Source: Lachnospiraceae bacterium (GTDB taxonomy: Bacteria > Bacillota > Clostridia > Lachnospirales > Lachnospiraceae). From it: DNA of 47,797 nucleotides. The DNA lies in NCBI GenBank assembly GCA_017521605.1, contig JAFXCD010000040.1:1-47797 (forward strand), written 5' to 3'. The translations under genes were made by a program, and so were the position numbers. Below, piece after piece: positions 15,526-24,782 of the stretch (its first letter is position 1; the number at the start of each line of letters is the position of its first letter). The notes under the pieces were generated by a model. It was not told the origin of the DNA and ran no database searches. It saw nothing but the letters and a program-made list of their open reading frames with translations.

Positions 15526-16536
15526 CTATTCTTCTCCCAATATTCCCTTCACATGTTCAACAGCCTGCTGATATCGTTGTTGATAAGTACCCTTAACTTC
15601 AACAAACTGGTGACCGTGTATGCGAAGCAACTCTTTTATTTGCTCACTATATTTACTCCTGTCGGCATGAATAACTTCACTTCTGTCTCCGTCCTGCACA
15701 AATTTCACATCCGGCTCCAGAAATAGAATCAGGTCATAATTGTTTAAAGCATCCACTGCATCCGATAAAGCCTTATTTTTTTCAACCAAAGGGTCACCCA
15801 GAAAATTCATATAGAACTGAGTCACCAATGCATCTGTGTCAATGAACAATACCTTATTACTTTGTTCAAGAGCTTTTATCTCATTCAGCTTATGCTGCAA
15901 TAATATCTCAGTAAAATCTTCAGGAAGCATAAGTAAATCCGTACCGGAACGTTCTGAAATATCCCGCCCTGCTTCCTCAATATAGTTGGTATTAAATCGA
16001 TTAGCCAAATTGATTGTAAGTGTAGACTTTCCTGTGCTTTCTCCACCAATCAAAAGGACCTTTTTGGTAAAATACGGACGTACCACATTAGGTAACCAAT
16101 CCCAACACCGATATGGATTTTTATTAATCTCTGTGGAACTCATACCATTTCGCGGAAAAACATGCAATTCACTTTCCGGATAACAAATATTCCAAAAGCT
16201 ATTTTCATCGTAATCACTTCCACAAAATACTACATCAATTTTTTCACCAATCTCTGCTTTAATCTTATCTGCATCTGACTGCCAATACTTTTCCGTATAA
16301 TCAGCTTTAGTGAGAGACCTGTCTTCCAAAGTAATAATCTTAACATTCCCGATATGCTTGGTTAGGGAATATAACCAGCGATATCGCACTCTTGGATTTA
16401 TCTCCTCCCTATTCGTAGCCACACTGAGTACAATAAAAAGCTTTTCACACATATTTGTAGCCTGAATAATACAATCAACATGTCCAAAATGTAAAGGATT
16501 AAAAGTACCACCATACATACCTACGCCATAAGTCAT
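15526..16536 (-). CDS. nadR: NadR-like NMN adenylyltransferase / nicotinamide riboside kinase
   Basis: The 336-residue form starting MTYGVGMYGGTFNPLHFGH is chosen because its ATG overlaps the pnuC stop (ATGA) and follows AAGGAGG. The N-terminal half is a nucleotidylyltransferase domain with the GGTFNPLHFGH motif. The C-terminal half is a P-loop kinase with LLIGGESTGKSTLTINLA. Together they phosphorylate nicotinamide riboside and adenylate NMN to NAD. The N-terminal repressor HTH of enterobacterial NadR is absent. It is coupled to pnuC, the riboside importer, which supports salvage. Confidence 0.9.
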   Translation of the reverse strand: MTYGVGMYGGTFNPLHFGHVDCIIQATNMCEKLFIVLSVATNREEINPRVRYRWLYSLTKHIGNVKIITLEDRSLTKADYTEKYWQSDADKIKAEIGEKIDVVFCGSDYDENSFWNICYPESELHVFPRNGMSSTEINKNPYRCWDWLPNVVRPYFTKKVLLIGGESTGKSTLTINLANRFNTNYIEEAGRDISERSGTDLLMLPEDFTEILLQHKLNEIKALEQSNKVLFIDTDALVTQFYMNFLGDPLVEKNKALSDAVDALNNYDLILFLEPDVKFVQDGDRSEVIHADRSKYSEQIKELLRIHGHQFVEVKGTYQQRYQQAVEHVKGILGEE

Positions 16537-17234
16537 GCCTGTTTTGCCTCCTTGTTCCATTTTACAAACATTATGATTGCATTTATCAAATATACACTCC
16601 ACATGGCAAGTGTGGCTATGGATTCTCCTCCATTGGCAAAATTAATCGCCCACATAATGACTGTTACCACATCCACCACAATCCACAATATCCACTGCTC
16701 TGTAAGACGCTTAATAGAAAGAATCTGGGCAACAACGGATACTACAGTACTCATGCTGTCAACAAAAGGTAGATTTCCTCCCATAAGATTCAGCACAAAA
16801 CCATAACCAACAATACCCATGGCTGTAACGCCATAAAGTATCAAACTTTTCTGAAAAGGCAACCTTGCTTTATTAACCTCGTTGGTTTCATCGTTCATAT
16901 GCTTCTTCCAAGCAAACCAACCAATAAAGTTGGCGGGGAGATAATACAGTATATTCAACATTACTTCGCCATAATAAGCAGCCTGATAAGATATTATTGC
17001 ATAGAACAATACATTCACTGTTCCAAACAGGAAAGAGGAACGCTTTCCTTTTCCAGTCAAAATCACACACCATACACCGGTAAGCGCTGCGATAATACTA
17101 ATCATATTGTCCTTCCAATAAATGGAAAGGCCTAAAATAACTATTGTCGCAATCATAATCCAAGCAACATCAAATTGAGACCAGCCGGTACATTCTTTCT
17201 TAATCCACTGCTTTAGTTTTTCATTTGTTTTCAT
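16533..17234 (-). CDS. pnuC: Nicotinamide riboside transporter PnuC
   Basis: This 233-residue membrane protein has about seven hydrophobic segments, including VLGLSIYWKDNMISIIAALTG and the C-terminal QWILWIVVDVVTVIMWA. That last segment carries the W-x-x-W and Asp pattern of the PnuC substrate site. PnuC lets nicotinamide riboside diffuse in, and trapping depends on phosphorylation by the NadR-type kinase encoded next to it with a 4-nt overlap. It lies 30 nt after glgP with no terminator between, so it may be read from the ileS leader. Confidence 0.9.
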   Translation of the reverse strand: MKTNEKLKQWIKKECTGWSQFDVAWIMIATIVILGLSIYWKDNMISIIAALTGVWCVILTGKGKRSSFLFGTVNVLFYAIISYQAAYYGEVMLNILYYLPANFIGWFAWKKHMNDETNEVNKARLPFQKSLILYGVTAMGIVGYGFVLNLMGGNLPFVDSMSTVVSVVAQILSIKRLTEQWILWIVVDVVTVIMWAINFANGGESIATLAMWSVYLINAIIMFVKWNKEAKQA

Positions 17235-17264
17235 ATACTGCTATTCCCCCGCGTCCTACACCTC

Positions 17265-19748
17265 TTATTTCAACACAACCTTATCAAGATGCCAGATTTC
17301 ATCCACATACTGCTTAATGGTTCTGTCAGAGGTAAACTTGCCGGAGCAAGCTACGTTTAAAATAGCACTCTCTGCCCATGCAGCTTCATCCTGATATGCG
17401 ACACCCACCTTACGCTGTGCTTCTGCATAGCTTCTGAAATCCTTTAGAATAAAGTAAGTATCTGCCTTGGATGTACTTAATGTGTTTAACAGAGAATTGT
17501 ACAAATGGCGGAACAGTTCAGTATCACGGGAATAGGTTCCGTTGATTAACTGCATTAGCACCTTACGGATATCCTGGTCATTGTTAAAGATTTCCATGGG
17601 ATCATAACCACCATTATTTTCGTAAGCAATCACTTCATCTGAGCTTAAACCAAAGATAAATGCATGCTCCTCACCTACTTCTTCCACGATTTCCACATTT
17701 GCGCCATCCATGGTTCCCAAGGTCAGGGCACCATTTAACATAAACTTCATGTTACCGGTACCGGAAGCTTCCTTAGAAGCAGTAGATATCTGCTCGGAAA
17801 CATCTGCTGCCGCAAAGATAATCTCTGCATTGGAAACATTGTAGTTCTCGATAAATACCACCTTAATCTTACCGTTAATGGAAGCATCATTGTTTACCAC
17901 ATCAGCCACTGCATTAATCAGCTTAATTGTCAGCTTTGCATTTCGATAGCCTGCAGCTGCCTTCGCACCAAAGATGAATGTTCTGGGATAGAAATCCATC
18001 TCAGGATGTTCCTTAATTTCATTGTATAGATACATTACATGTAAAATATTAAGAAGCTGGCGCTTGTACTCATGAAGTCTCTTAACCTGTACATCAAAGA
18101 TAGAACGAGGGTCAACCTCTACTCCGTTGTGTTCTAAAATGTACTTGGCCAGACGCACCTTATTCTGGTACTTAATATTCATAAACTCCTGTTGTGCCTT
18201 TGCATCAGAAGCATATACCTTCAACTTACTGATATGAGCTAAATCTGTAATCCATTCGTTGCCAATATGTTCAGTTACCCAGTTTGCCAAAAGCGGATTA
18301 CCATGTAAGAGGAAACGTCTCTGGGTAATACCATTAGTCTTGTTATTGAAACGCTCAGGGAACATCTCATAGAAATCACGAAGCTCCTGCTTCTTTAAGA
18401 TTTCTGTATGAAGTCTTGCTACACCGTTTACAGAGTAACCTGCTACAATAGCCATATGAGCCATCTTCACCTGTCCATCATATACGATAGCCATCTTGCG
18501 AATCTTTTCCTGTACATTTACATCAGTATTTGCATACTTATTTTCGATATTCATAATAAAACGACGATTGATTTCTTCCACAATCTGGTAAATACGGGGA
18601 AGCAGTCTGGAGAACAGCTCGATAGGCCATTTTTCCAAAGCTTCTGCCATGATAGTGTGGTTGGTATATGCACAAGTCTTGGTAGTTACCTCCCATGCCT
18701 CATCCCATGTCAGATAATACTCATCCAGCAGAATACGCATAAGCTCCGGTACTGCTACCGTAGGATGGGTATCGTTCAACTGGAAGGTTACCTTCTCGTG
18801 GAACTTGCGGATATCATCATGCTTTCTCATGTATTTCTCAACTGCTTCCTGAATGGATGCAGAGACAAAGAAATACTGCTGCTTCAAGCGAAGCTCTTTT
18901 CCTGCATAATGGTTATCATTAGGATATAATACTTCTACAATATTACGAGCCAGATTTTCCTGCTCTACTGCCTTCTGGTATTCACCCTTATCAAAAGAGT
19001 CCAACTGGAAACATTCTACAGCTTCTGCATCCCAGATACGCAAAGTATTAACAATACTATTGCCATAGCCCACAATAGGGAAATCAAAAGGAACTGCCTT
19101 TACAGACTGATAACCTTCCTGATAATAATGGCTTCTGCCATTTTCATCATTTCTGACTGCTACATAACCGCCAAATTTAACAATTTTGGCATATTCGGGA
19201 CGACGAAGTTCAAAAGGATTGCCGTCTGCCAACCAGTTATCCGGGACCTCTACCTGGAAACCGTCACGAATCTGCTGTTTGAACATACCGTAACGATAAC
19301 GGATACCACAGCCGTATGCAGGATATCCCAAAGTTGCCAGGGAATCCAGGAAGCATGCTGCCAGTCTTCCTAAGCCCCCGTTACCAAGAGCAGCATCCGG
19401 CTCCTGGTCTTCTACCATATTGATATCCAGTCCCATTTCCTGAAGGGCTTCCTTTACTCCTTCATAAGCCTGCATATTAATCATGTTATTACCCAAAGCA
19501 CGACCCATTAAAAACTCCATGGACATATAATATACCATCTTAGGATCTTCTTCCTCGTATGCTTTCTGGGTCTCCATCCAGTTTTCTACGATTTTTTCTT
19601 TAATTTCATAAGAAACTGCCTGGAAAATCTGCTGGGGAGTTGCTTCGTCTAAGTTTCGACGAAACAGTGTTCTTAAATTTTCTTCTACGCCTTTTTTGAA
19701 AGCCTCTTTATTAAATTTTATTGTTTTTGCACCTTTCTTTGCGCTCAT
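17265..19748 (-). CDS. glgP: Glycogen/alpha-glucan phosphorylase
   Basis: This 827-residue GT35 enzyme releases glucose-1-phosphate from alpha-1,4-glucans using phosphate. The pyridoxal phosphate-binding segment EASGTGNMKFMLNGALTLGT carries the Lys in GNMKF. Other conserved regions include DAALGNGGLGRLAACFLDSLA and KRLHEYKRQLLNILH. Length is typical. It starts 13 nt after ileS with a strong AGGAGGA site and no terminator between them, so it is probably cotranscribed from the isoleucine T-box leader. No other glycogen genes are in the window. Confidence 0.95.
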   Translation of the reverse strand: MSAKKGAKTIKFNKEAFKKGVEENLRTLFRRNLDEATPQQIFQAVSYEIKEKIVENWMETQKAYEEEDPKMVYYMSMEFLMGRALGNNMINMQAYEGVKEALQEMGLDINMVEDQEPDAALGNGGLGRLAACFLDSLATLGYPAYGCGIRYRYGMFKQQIRDGFQVEVPDNWLADGNPFELRRPEYAKIVKFGGYVAVRNDENGRSHYYQEGYQSVKAVPFDFPIVGYGNSIVNTLRIWDAEAVECFQLDSFDKGEYQKAVEQENLARNIVEVLYPNDNHYAGKELRLKQQYFFVSASIQEAVEKYMRKHDDIRKFHEKVTFQLNDTHPTVAVPELMRILLDEYYLTWDEAWEVTTKTCAYTNHTIMAEALEKWPIELFSRLLPRIYQIVEEINRRFIMNIENKYANTDVNVQEKIRKMAIVYDGQVKMAHMAIVAGYSVNGVARLHTEILKKQELRDFYEMFPERFNNKTNGITQRRFLLHGNPLLANWVTEHIGNEWITDLAHISKLKVYASDAKAQQEFMNIKYQNKVRLAKYILEHNGVEVDPRSIFDVQVKRLHEYKRQLLNILHVMYLYNEIKEHPEMDFYPRTFIFGAKAAAGYRNAKLTIKLINAVADVVNNDASINGKIKVVFIENYNVSNAEIIFAAADVSEQISTASKEASGTGNMKFMLNGALTLGTMDGANVEIVEEVGEEHAFIFGLSSDEVIAYENNGGYDPMEIFNNDQDIRKVLMQLINGTYSRDTELFRHLYNSLLNTLSTSKADTYFILKDFRSYAEAQRKVGVAYQDEAAWAESAILNVACSGKFTSDRTIKQYVDEIWHLDKVVLK

Positions 19749-19761
19749 AAAATCCTCCTGC

Positions 19762-22700
19762 TTAGCTTTGCTTTTCGATGGAAATGTTTACCTTCTCCCC
19801 ATTGATGTCCCAATCCTTGCTGACACTGAAGGAAGCATTTGCTTCAATACTGTCAGCCAGTACTTTACCGGCGATAGCTGCACTGTTCTTTTCTACAATT
19901 GCATATAATTTATCATTACCGGTTAATGCAACCTTGATATGGTCCATCACCTCAAAATCCGCTTCCTTACGCATGGTCTGAATCTTACTGATTATCTCGA
20001 AAACATAACCTTCTTCGATAAGCTCTTCAGTCAGGTTGGTATCCAGCACAACAGTCATCTTATTATTTTCTTCGGATACATAACCTTCCTTCTGTGCCAT
20101 ATCAATCAGTAAATCATCCTTGGTCAGCTCTACATTAACATCACCAACCATGAAACTTAAAGCACCGTTTGCATTCAAATCATCCATAGCCGCATTGCCA
20201 TCCAAAGAAGCAAGGGTCTTCTGGATACCGCCCAGCTGCTTGCCGTACTTAGGACCTACGGTACGAAGCTGTGGTTTAAAGGTATAAGAAGTGAAATCTC
20301 TTACATCATCAGTAAAGATGACTTCCTTCACATTTAACTCATCCTTGATTATATCGGTATAGAAGCTGTCTAATGTTAGGTCTGCCTTAATGTACATTTT
20401 TCCAATTGGCTGACGGTTCTTGATAGTAGCTGCATTACGGCATGCTCTACCCATTACTACTGCGTCCAGTACATCCTCCATAGCCTTTTCCAGACTCTTG
20501 TCTATCATGGTCTCATCCACCACAGGGAATTTGCACAGATGGATACTTTCAGGAGCCTCCTTATCCACGCTTCTTACCAAATTCTGATAGATATCCTCAG
20601 TCATGAAAGGAATCATGGGTGCCGCAGTCTTAGCAATGGTAACAAGTGCTGTATAAAGAGTCATGTACGCATTAATCTTATCCTGCTCCATACCCTTTGC
20701 CCAGAAACGTTCACGGCTTCTGCGTACATACCAGTTACTCATTTCATCCACAAAATCCTGCAATGCTCTTGCAGCTTCAGGGATACGATAGTTATCTAAA
20801 TTGTAATCCACTTCTCCTACTACAGTATTTAACTTAGAAAGCAACCACTTATCCATAACGGGAAGCTTATCATACTCCAAGGTATACTTAGAAGCATCAA
20901 AATCATCAATGTTTGCATATAGCACGAAGAAGGAATAGGTGTTCCAAAGGGTACTCATGAACTTACGCTGACCTTCTACAACAGCCTTACCGTGGAATCG
21001 GTTGGGTAACCATGGAGCAGAGTTAATGTAGAAGTACCAACGGATAGCATCTGCACCATAGGTTTCCAATGCTTCGAAAGGATCTACTGCATTACCCTTG
21101 GACTTACTCATCTTCTGACCGTTCTCATCCTGTACATGACCCAGAACAATTACGTTCTCATAAGGTGCTTTATTAAATAACAGAGTAGAGATAGCCATCA
21201 AAGAATGGAACCATCCTCTGGTCTGGTCTACTGCCTCTGAAATAAACTGTGCCGGGAACTGTGCTTCAAACAATTCCTTGTTTTCAAAAGGATAGTGATG
21301 CTGTGCGAAAGGCATCGCACCTGAGTCAAACCAGCAGTCGATAACCTCCGGTACTCTGTGCATGGTCTTACCACAGTCAGGACATGCAAAGGTCACTTCA
21401 TCAATATAAGGTCTGTGAAGCTCTACCTGTGCATCGGATGCCTTACCGCTACGCTCAGCCAACTCTGCACGGCTACCGATACATTCCTGATGTCCGCACT
21501 CACACTCCCAGATGTTGAGAGGAGTTCCCCAATAACGGTTACGGGAGATTGCCCAGTCCTGAATGTTCTCCAACCAGTTACCAAAACGTCCCTTACCGAT
21601 GGATTCGGGAATCCAATTTACAGTATTGTTGTTACGGATTAAATCATCTCTTACTGCTGTTTCCTTGATGTACCAGGATTCACGTGCATAGTAAATAAGA
21701 GGAGTATCACATCTCCAACAGTGAGGATATTCGTGTTCAAATTTAGGAGCATCATAAAGCTTACCCTCTGCATCCAGATCCTTTAAGATTACAGGGTCTG
21801 CATCCTTTACAAACATACCTGCATAAGCAGTTTCTTCGGTCATTTCACCCTTGCCGTTTACAAACTGTACAAAAGGTAAGTCATACTTACGGCCTACCTG
21901 TGCATCATCCTCACCGAACGCTGGTGCAATATGTACGATACCGGTACCGTCTGACATGGTTACATAGCTGTCACAAGTCACATAATGAGCCTTCTTGCCC
22001 TGCTTTGCAGCCACATCCACTGCCCAAGGGAACAGGGACTCATATTCTTTATACTCTAAATCCTTACCCTTATAGGTTTCCAACACTTCATAGGCCTTTA
22101 CGCCATTTTCTGCATCAGCCAGCTTGCCCAGTACTGCATCCAAAAGTGCCTTTGCCATATAATAGGTACGTCCGTCTGCCGCTTTCACCTTGCAATAATC
22201 CTCATCCGGGTTCACACAAAGTGCCACGTTAGAAGGCAGGGTCCAGGGGGTAGTGGTCCAAACTAAGAAATATGCCTCTTCGTTTGCCACCTTAAAGGAA
22301 GCGATAGCCGAACGCTCTTTTACGGTCTTGTATCCCTGAGATACTTCAGCTGTCGAAAGAGGAGTACCACAACGAGGACAATAAGGTACAATCTTAAAGC
22401 CTTTGTATAAAAGGTTCTTGTTCCAGATTTCCTTAAGTGCCCACCATTCAGACTCAATAAAGTTATCATCATAGGTTACATAAGGATCATCCATATCCGC
22501 CCAGAAACCAACGGTACCGGAGAAATCCTCCCACATACCCTTGTACTGCCATACGGATTCCTTACACTTGCAGATAAAAGGCTCCATACCGTACTCTTCA
22601 ATCTGCTCCTTACCGTTTAAGCCTAAAAGCTTTTCCACTTCCAATTCAACGGGCAAACCGTGAGTATCCCAGCCAGCCTTACGGGGTACCATATAACCCT

Positions 22701-22923
22701 TCATGGTACGATATCTGGGAATCATATCCTTAATAACACGGGTTAAAACATGACCGATGTGAGGCTTACCGTTTGCAGTCGGTGGGCCATCATAGAAGGT
22801 ATAGGTTTCCCCTTCTTTGTTATTTTCCATGCTCTTTCTGAAGATGTCATTGTCTTTCCAAAACTTTTCTACCTGTTTCTCTCTGTCTACGAAATTTAAA
22901 TCTGTAGATACTTTCTGATACAT
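19762..22923 (-). CDS. ileS: Isoleucyl-tRNA synthetase, type 2 (eukaryote-like)
   Basis: IleRS charges tRNA-Ile. The 1053-residue form starting MYQKVSTDLNFVDREKQ is chosen because AAGGA lies 8 nt upstream; the frame is open upstream, but those codons overlap the leader hairpins. The HIGH motif is PPTANGKPHIGH and the KMSKS motif is KMSKSKGN. The segment GWDTHGLPVE and the overall length mark the type 2 group, which in bacteria is often linked to natural mupirocin resistance. It is preceded by an Ile-specific T-box and followed at 13 nt by glgP. Confidence 0.95.
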   Translation of the reverse strand: MYQKVSTDLNFVDREKQVEKFWKDNDIFRKSMENNKEGETYTFYDGPPTANGKPHIGHVLTRVIKDMIPRYRTMKGYMVPRKAGWDTHGLPVELEVEKLLGLNGKEQIEEYGMEPFICKCKESVWQYKGMWEDFSGTVGFWADMDDPYVTYDDNFIESEWWALKEIWNKNLLYKGFKIVPYCPRCGTPLSTAEVSQGYKTVKERSAIASFKVANEEAYFLVWTTTPWTLPSNVALCVNPDEDYCKVKAADGRTYYMAKALLDAVLGKLADAENGVKAYEVLETYKGKDLEYKEYESLFPWAVDVAAKQGKKAHYVTCDSYVTMSDGTGIVHIAPAFGEDDAQVGRKYDLPFVQFVNGKGEMTEETAYAGMFVKDADPVILKDLDAEGKLYDAPKFEHEYPHCWRCDTPLIYYARESWYIKETAVRDDLIRNNNTVNWIPESIGKGRFGNWLENIQDWAISRNRYWGTPLNIWECECGHQECIGSRAELAERSGKASDAQVELHRPYIDEVTFACPDCGKTMHRVPEVIDCWFDSGAMPFAQHHYPFENKELFEAQFPAQFISEAVDQTRGWFHSLMAISTLLFNKAPYENVIVLGHVQDENGQKMSKSKGNAVDPFEALETYGADAIRWYFYINSAPWLPNRFHGKAVVEGQRKFMSTLWNTYSFFVLYANIDDFDASKYTLEYDKLPVMDKWLLSKLNTVVGEVDYNLDNYRIPEAARALQDFVDEMSNWYVRRSRERFWAKGMEQDKINAYMTLYTALVTIAKTAAPMIPFMTEDIYQNLVRSVDKEAPESIHLCKFPVVDETMIDKSLEKAMEDVLDAVVMGRACRNAATIKNRQPIGKMYIKADLTLDSFYTDIIKDELNVKEVIFTDDVRDFTSYTFKPQLRTVGPKYGKQLGGIQKTLASLDGNAAMDDLNANGALSFMVGDVNVELTKDDLLIDMAQKEGYVSEENNKMTVVLDTNLTEELIEEGYVFEIISKIQTMRKEADFEVMDHIKVALTGNDKLYAIVEKNSAAIAGKVLADSIEANASFSVSKDWDINGEKVNISIEKQS

Positions 22924-22949
22924 AGCACTCATCCTTTCTATAATATATT

Positions 22950-23070
22950 CGCAATAAGCAAAGTCATGTGTTCGAAAGAAAACGACTGTGCACGCACAAG
23001 GCTTTTCTTTCGGGCATATGACGCGCAACGCGACCGAAGAATCGCGAAGCGATTTTAAGGTGCTTATCGC
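22950..23070. repeat. Hairpin-rich inverted-repeat element between T-box and ileS
   Basis: The stretch is bounded by imperfect inverted repeats of 10-11 nt (22950-22960 and 23061-23070). It contains a perfect 10-bp stem (22973-22982 with 23003-23012) and a small hairpin AATCGC-GAA-GCGATT at 23040-23054. It separates the T-box terminator from the ileS ribosome binding site by an unusually long distance. It has no coding potential on either strand. A miniature inserted element or an added RNA structure are both possible. Confidence 0.55.
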
Positions 23071-23075
23071 AGAGA

Positions 23076-23355
23076 GAGCCCCATCCTATAATAGGACGAG
23101 GCTCTAAATATTTCTCGTATAACCACCTATTACGCATACTCCCGGCGAACCGTTTCATATGTTTCTCCTTAACGGGGAGACAGCGTCAATCCTTACTTTC
23201 TCTTGGAGCATCCTCTACACCTTGTAAATTTTAGGACTGCAGCTCAGAAGTGATCTTCCTTCTACCTTACTCCATACCGGTCTCACACCCTCTCCGGCTC
23301 GCTGAAATCTTTCTGATAGTAGTACTGTCTTCGTCATCGCATTTAAAAAACGTTT
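23076..23355 (-). ncRNA. T-box riboswitch, isoleucine-specific
   Basis: On the minus strand the leader shows stem I with the GTGTGAGACCGGT region and a candidate specifier ATC (23252-23254) just before ACTTCTGAGC. ATC is an Ile codon, in agreement with ileS downstream. The T-box sequence AGGTGG with a divergent tail (TTATACG rather than TACCGCG) lies at 23116-23128. It is followed by a 13-bp terminator stem with two G-U pairs (23076-23104). The segment after the stem is TCTCTCTG, not a clean T-run. Uncharged tRNA-Ile should favour the antiterminator and raise expression of ileS and cotranscribed genes. Confidence 0.85.
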
Positions 23356-23361
23356 TTATAG

Positions 23362-23390
23362 ATTATAAGGCTCATTTTTCTCTTTGTCAA
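23362..23390 (-). promoter_or_regulatory. Consensus promoter of the ileS leader
   Basis: A perfect TTGACA (23385-23390) and a perfect TATAAT (23362-23367) on the minus strand are separated by 17 nt. The T-box leader begins just downstream. This is the strongest promoter match in the window, which suits control by transcription termination. Confidence 0.85.
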
Positions 23391-23468
23391 GGTAATTTTT
23401 TCTGTACTTTCTTCGAGAAGAAGTCTATAATAAGCTTAGCAATGTTTTTTGCAATCAGGAGGGTTAAC

Positions 23469-24761
23469 ATGAATCATAACAAAAGAGGAAAAATCTATTA
23501 CTCTATGCAGGCAATCAGTCTTTTGCCTATTTTGTTATTTGGTATACTGATATTAGCATTTGGTACAGTCTCCTTTACAAAAACCATGACCCAAGAGGTT
23601 TTTGAGCATCTGGACACCTCTGCCCATTTACTTATATCTCTAATAGATTCCAATTATCCGGGAGATTATATTCTTGAAAGAAAAGAACACAACAACCAGC
23701 CTCTTTATTCTCTCTACAAAGGAGATACTGATATCACAGAACAATTCCATATTGTAGATCATTTTAAAGAAGATACCGGTATGGATGTTACTCTCTTTTA
23801 TAAGGATACCCGTATACTGACTACTATTTTGGACTGGGACAACCAGCGCATCATAGGAACCGCCGCTCCGGAACACATTATCTCAGAAGTACAGAAAGAT
23901 AATGAGGTACAATTCTATGATAATGCACTGATAAACGGTCAAAAGTATTTTTCCTGCTACCATCCCTTAACTAATAGTGATGGTACTGTTGTGGGAATGC
24001 TTTTTGTTGGAAAGCCCATTGAGGAAATAAAAAATCGCATTAACAGTTCCCTCAATCCCATAATTATTGTCGGACTGATTTCCATGATTATTTCCGGTAT
24101 TATTTCTTTTTCTTATGCTAAGAATTTTATTAATACTTTGCACAGAATAAAAAGCTTTTTTAACAAAACAGCTACCGGCAATCTGAATGTAAAAATAGAC
24201 TCCAAAATCATTAATCGAAATGATGAATTTTCAGAGATTGCCAACGCAGCACTTTTCATGCAAAAATCCTTACGTAATATGGTAGAGCTTGATGGTCTGA
24301 CAAATCTTCTGAATCGTCGTACAGGAGAGCAAAAATTAAGAAGTACCTATTTATCCTCCAAGGATTCAGAAACACCATTTTCCATTGTTTTAGCAGATAT
24401 CGATTATTTTAAATCCATAAATGATACCTATGGACACCATAACGGAGACATTGTCCTACAAAATATTTCTGTTTTTCTTAAAAACCACACCTATCATAAA
24501 GGATATGCTATTCGCTGGGGTGGTGAAGAATTTATGTTGGTTTTTGAAAACCATACCTTAGAAGAAACTCTTACATGTCTGAAGCAACTCCAAACGGAGC
24601 TTAGAGAATTTGTACATACTATTGAAGAAAACGAAATTTATGTTACAATGACTTTTGGAGTTGCCTGCGATGCAACCCTCAAAATGGAAGAACTAATTGA
24701 ACTGGCAGATAATAAGCTTTATGAAGGAAAAGCAGCCGGTCGAGATTGTATTATATCCTAA
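23469..24761 (+). CDS. Membrane diguanylate cyclase (Cache-HAMP-GGDEF)
   Basis: The 430-residue form starting MNHNKRGKIYYS is chosen because AGGAGGG lies 6 nt upstream; the frame is open further back but has no ribosome binding site there. Two membrane spans (about 14-36 and 197-216) flank an outside domain with the single-Cache pattern. A HAMP segment follows, then a GGDEF domain with LDGLTNLLNRR and an intact RWGGEEF active site. It should make c-di-GMP from GTP in response to an outside ligand. The allosteric RxxD inhibition site just before GGEEF is absent. pncB follows at 21 nt. Confidence 0.9.
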   Translation: MNHNKRGKIYYSMQAISLLPILLFGILILAFGTVSFTKTMTQEVFEHLDTSAHLLISLIDSNYPGDYILERKEHNNQPLYSLYKGDTDITEQFHIVDHFKEDTGMDVTLFYKDTRILTTILDWDNQRIIGTAAPEHIISEVQKDNEVQFYDNALINGQKYFSCYHPLTNSDGTVVGMLFVGKPIEEIKNRINSSLNPIIIVGLISMIISGIISFSYAKNFINTLHRIKSFFNKTATGNLNVKIDSKIINRNDEFSEIANAALFMQKSLRNMVELDGLTNLLNRRTGEQKLRSTYLSSKDSETPFSIVLADIDYFKSINDTYGHHNGDIVLQNISVFLKNHTYHKGYAIRWGGEEFMLVFENHTLEETLTCLKQLQTELREFVHTIEENEIYVTMTFGVACDATLKMEELIELADNKLYEGKAAGRDCIIS

Positions 24762-24782
24762 ACTATAATCCGGGAGGAAACT

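Noticed and set aside
18408-18929. 173-codon plus-strand frame opposite glgP
   Set aside because: It is a shadow of the highly conserved glgP coding strand.
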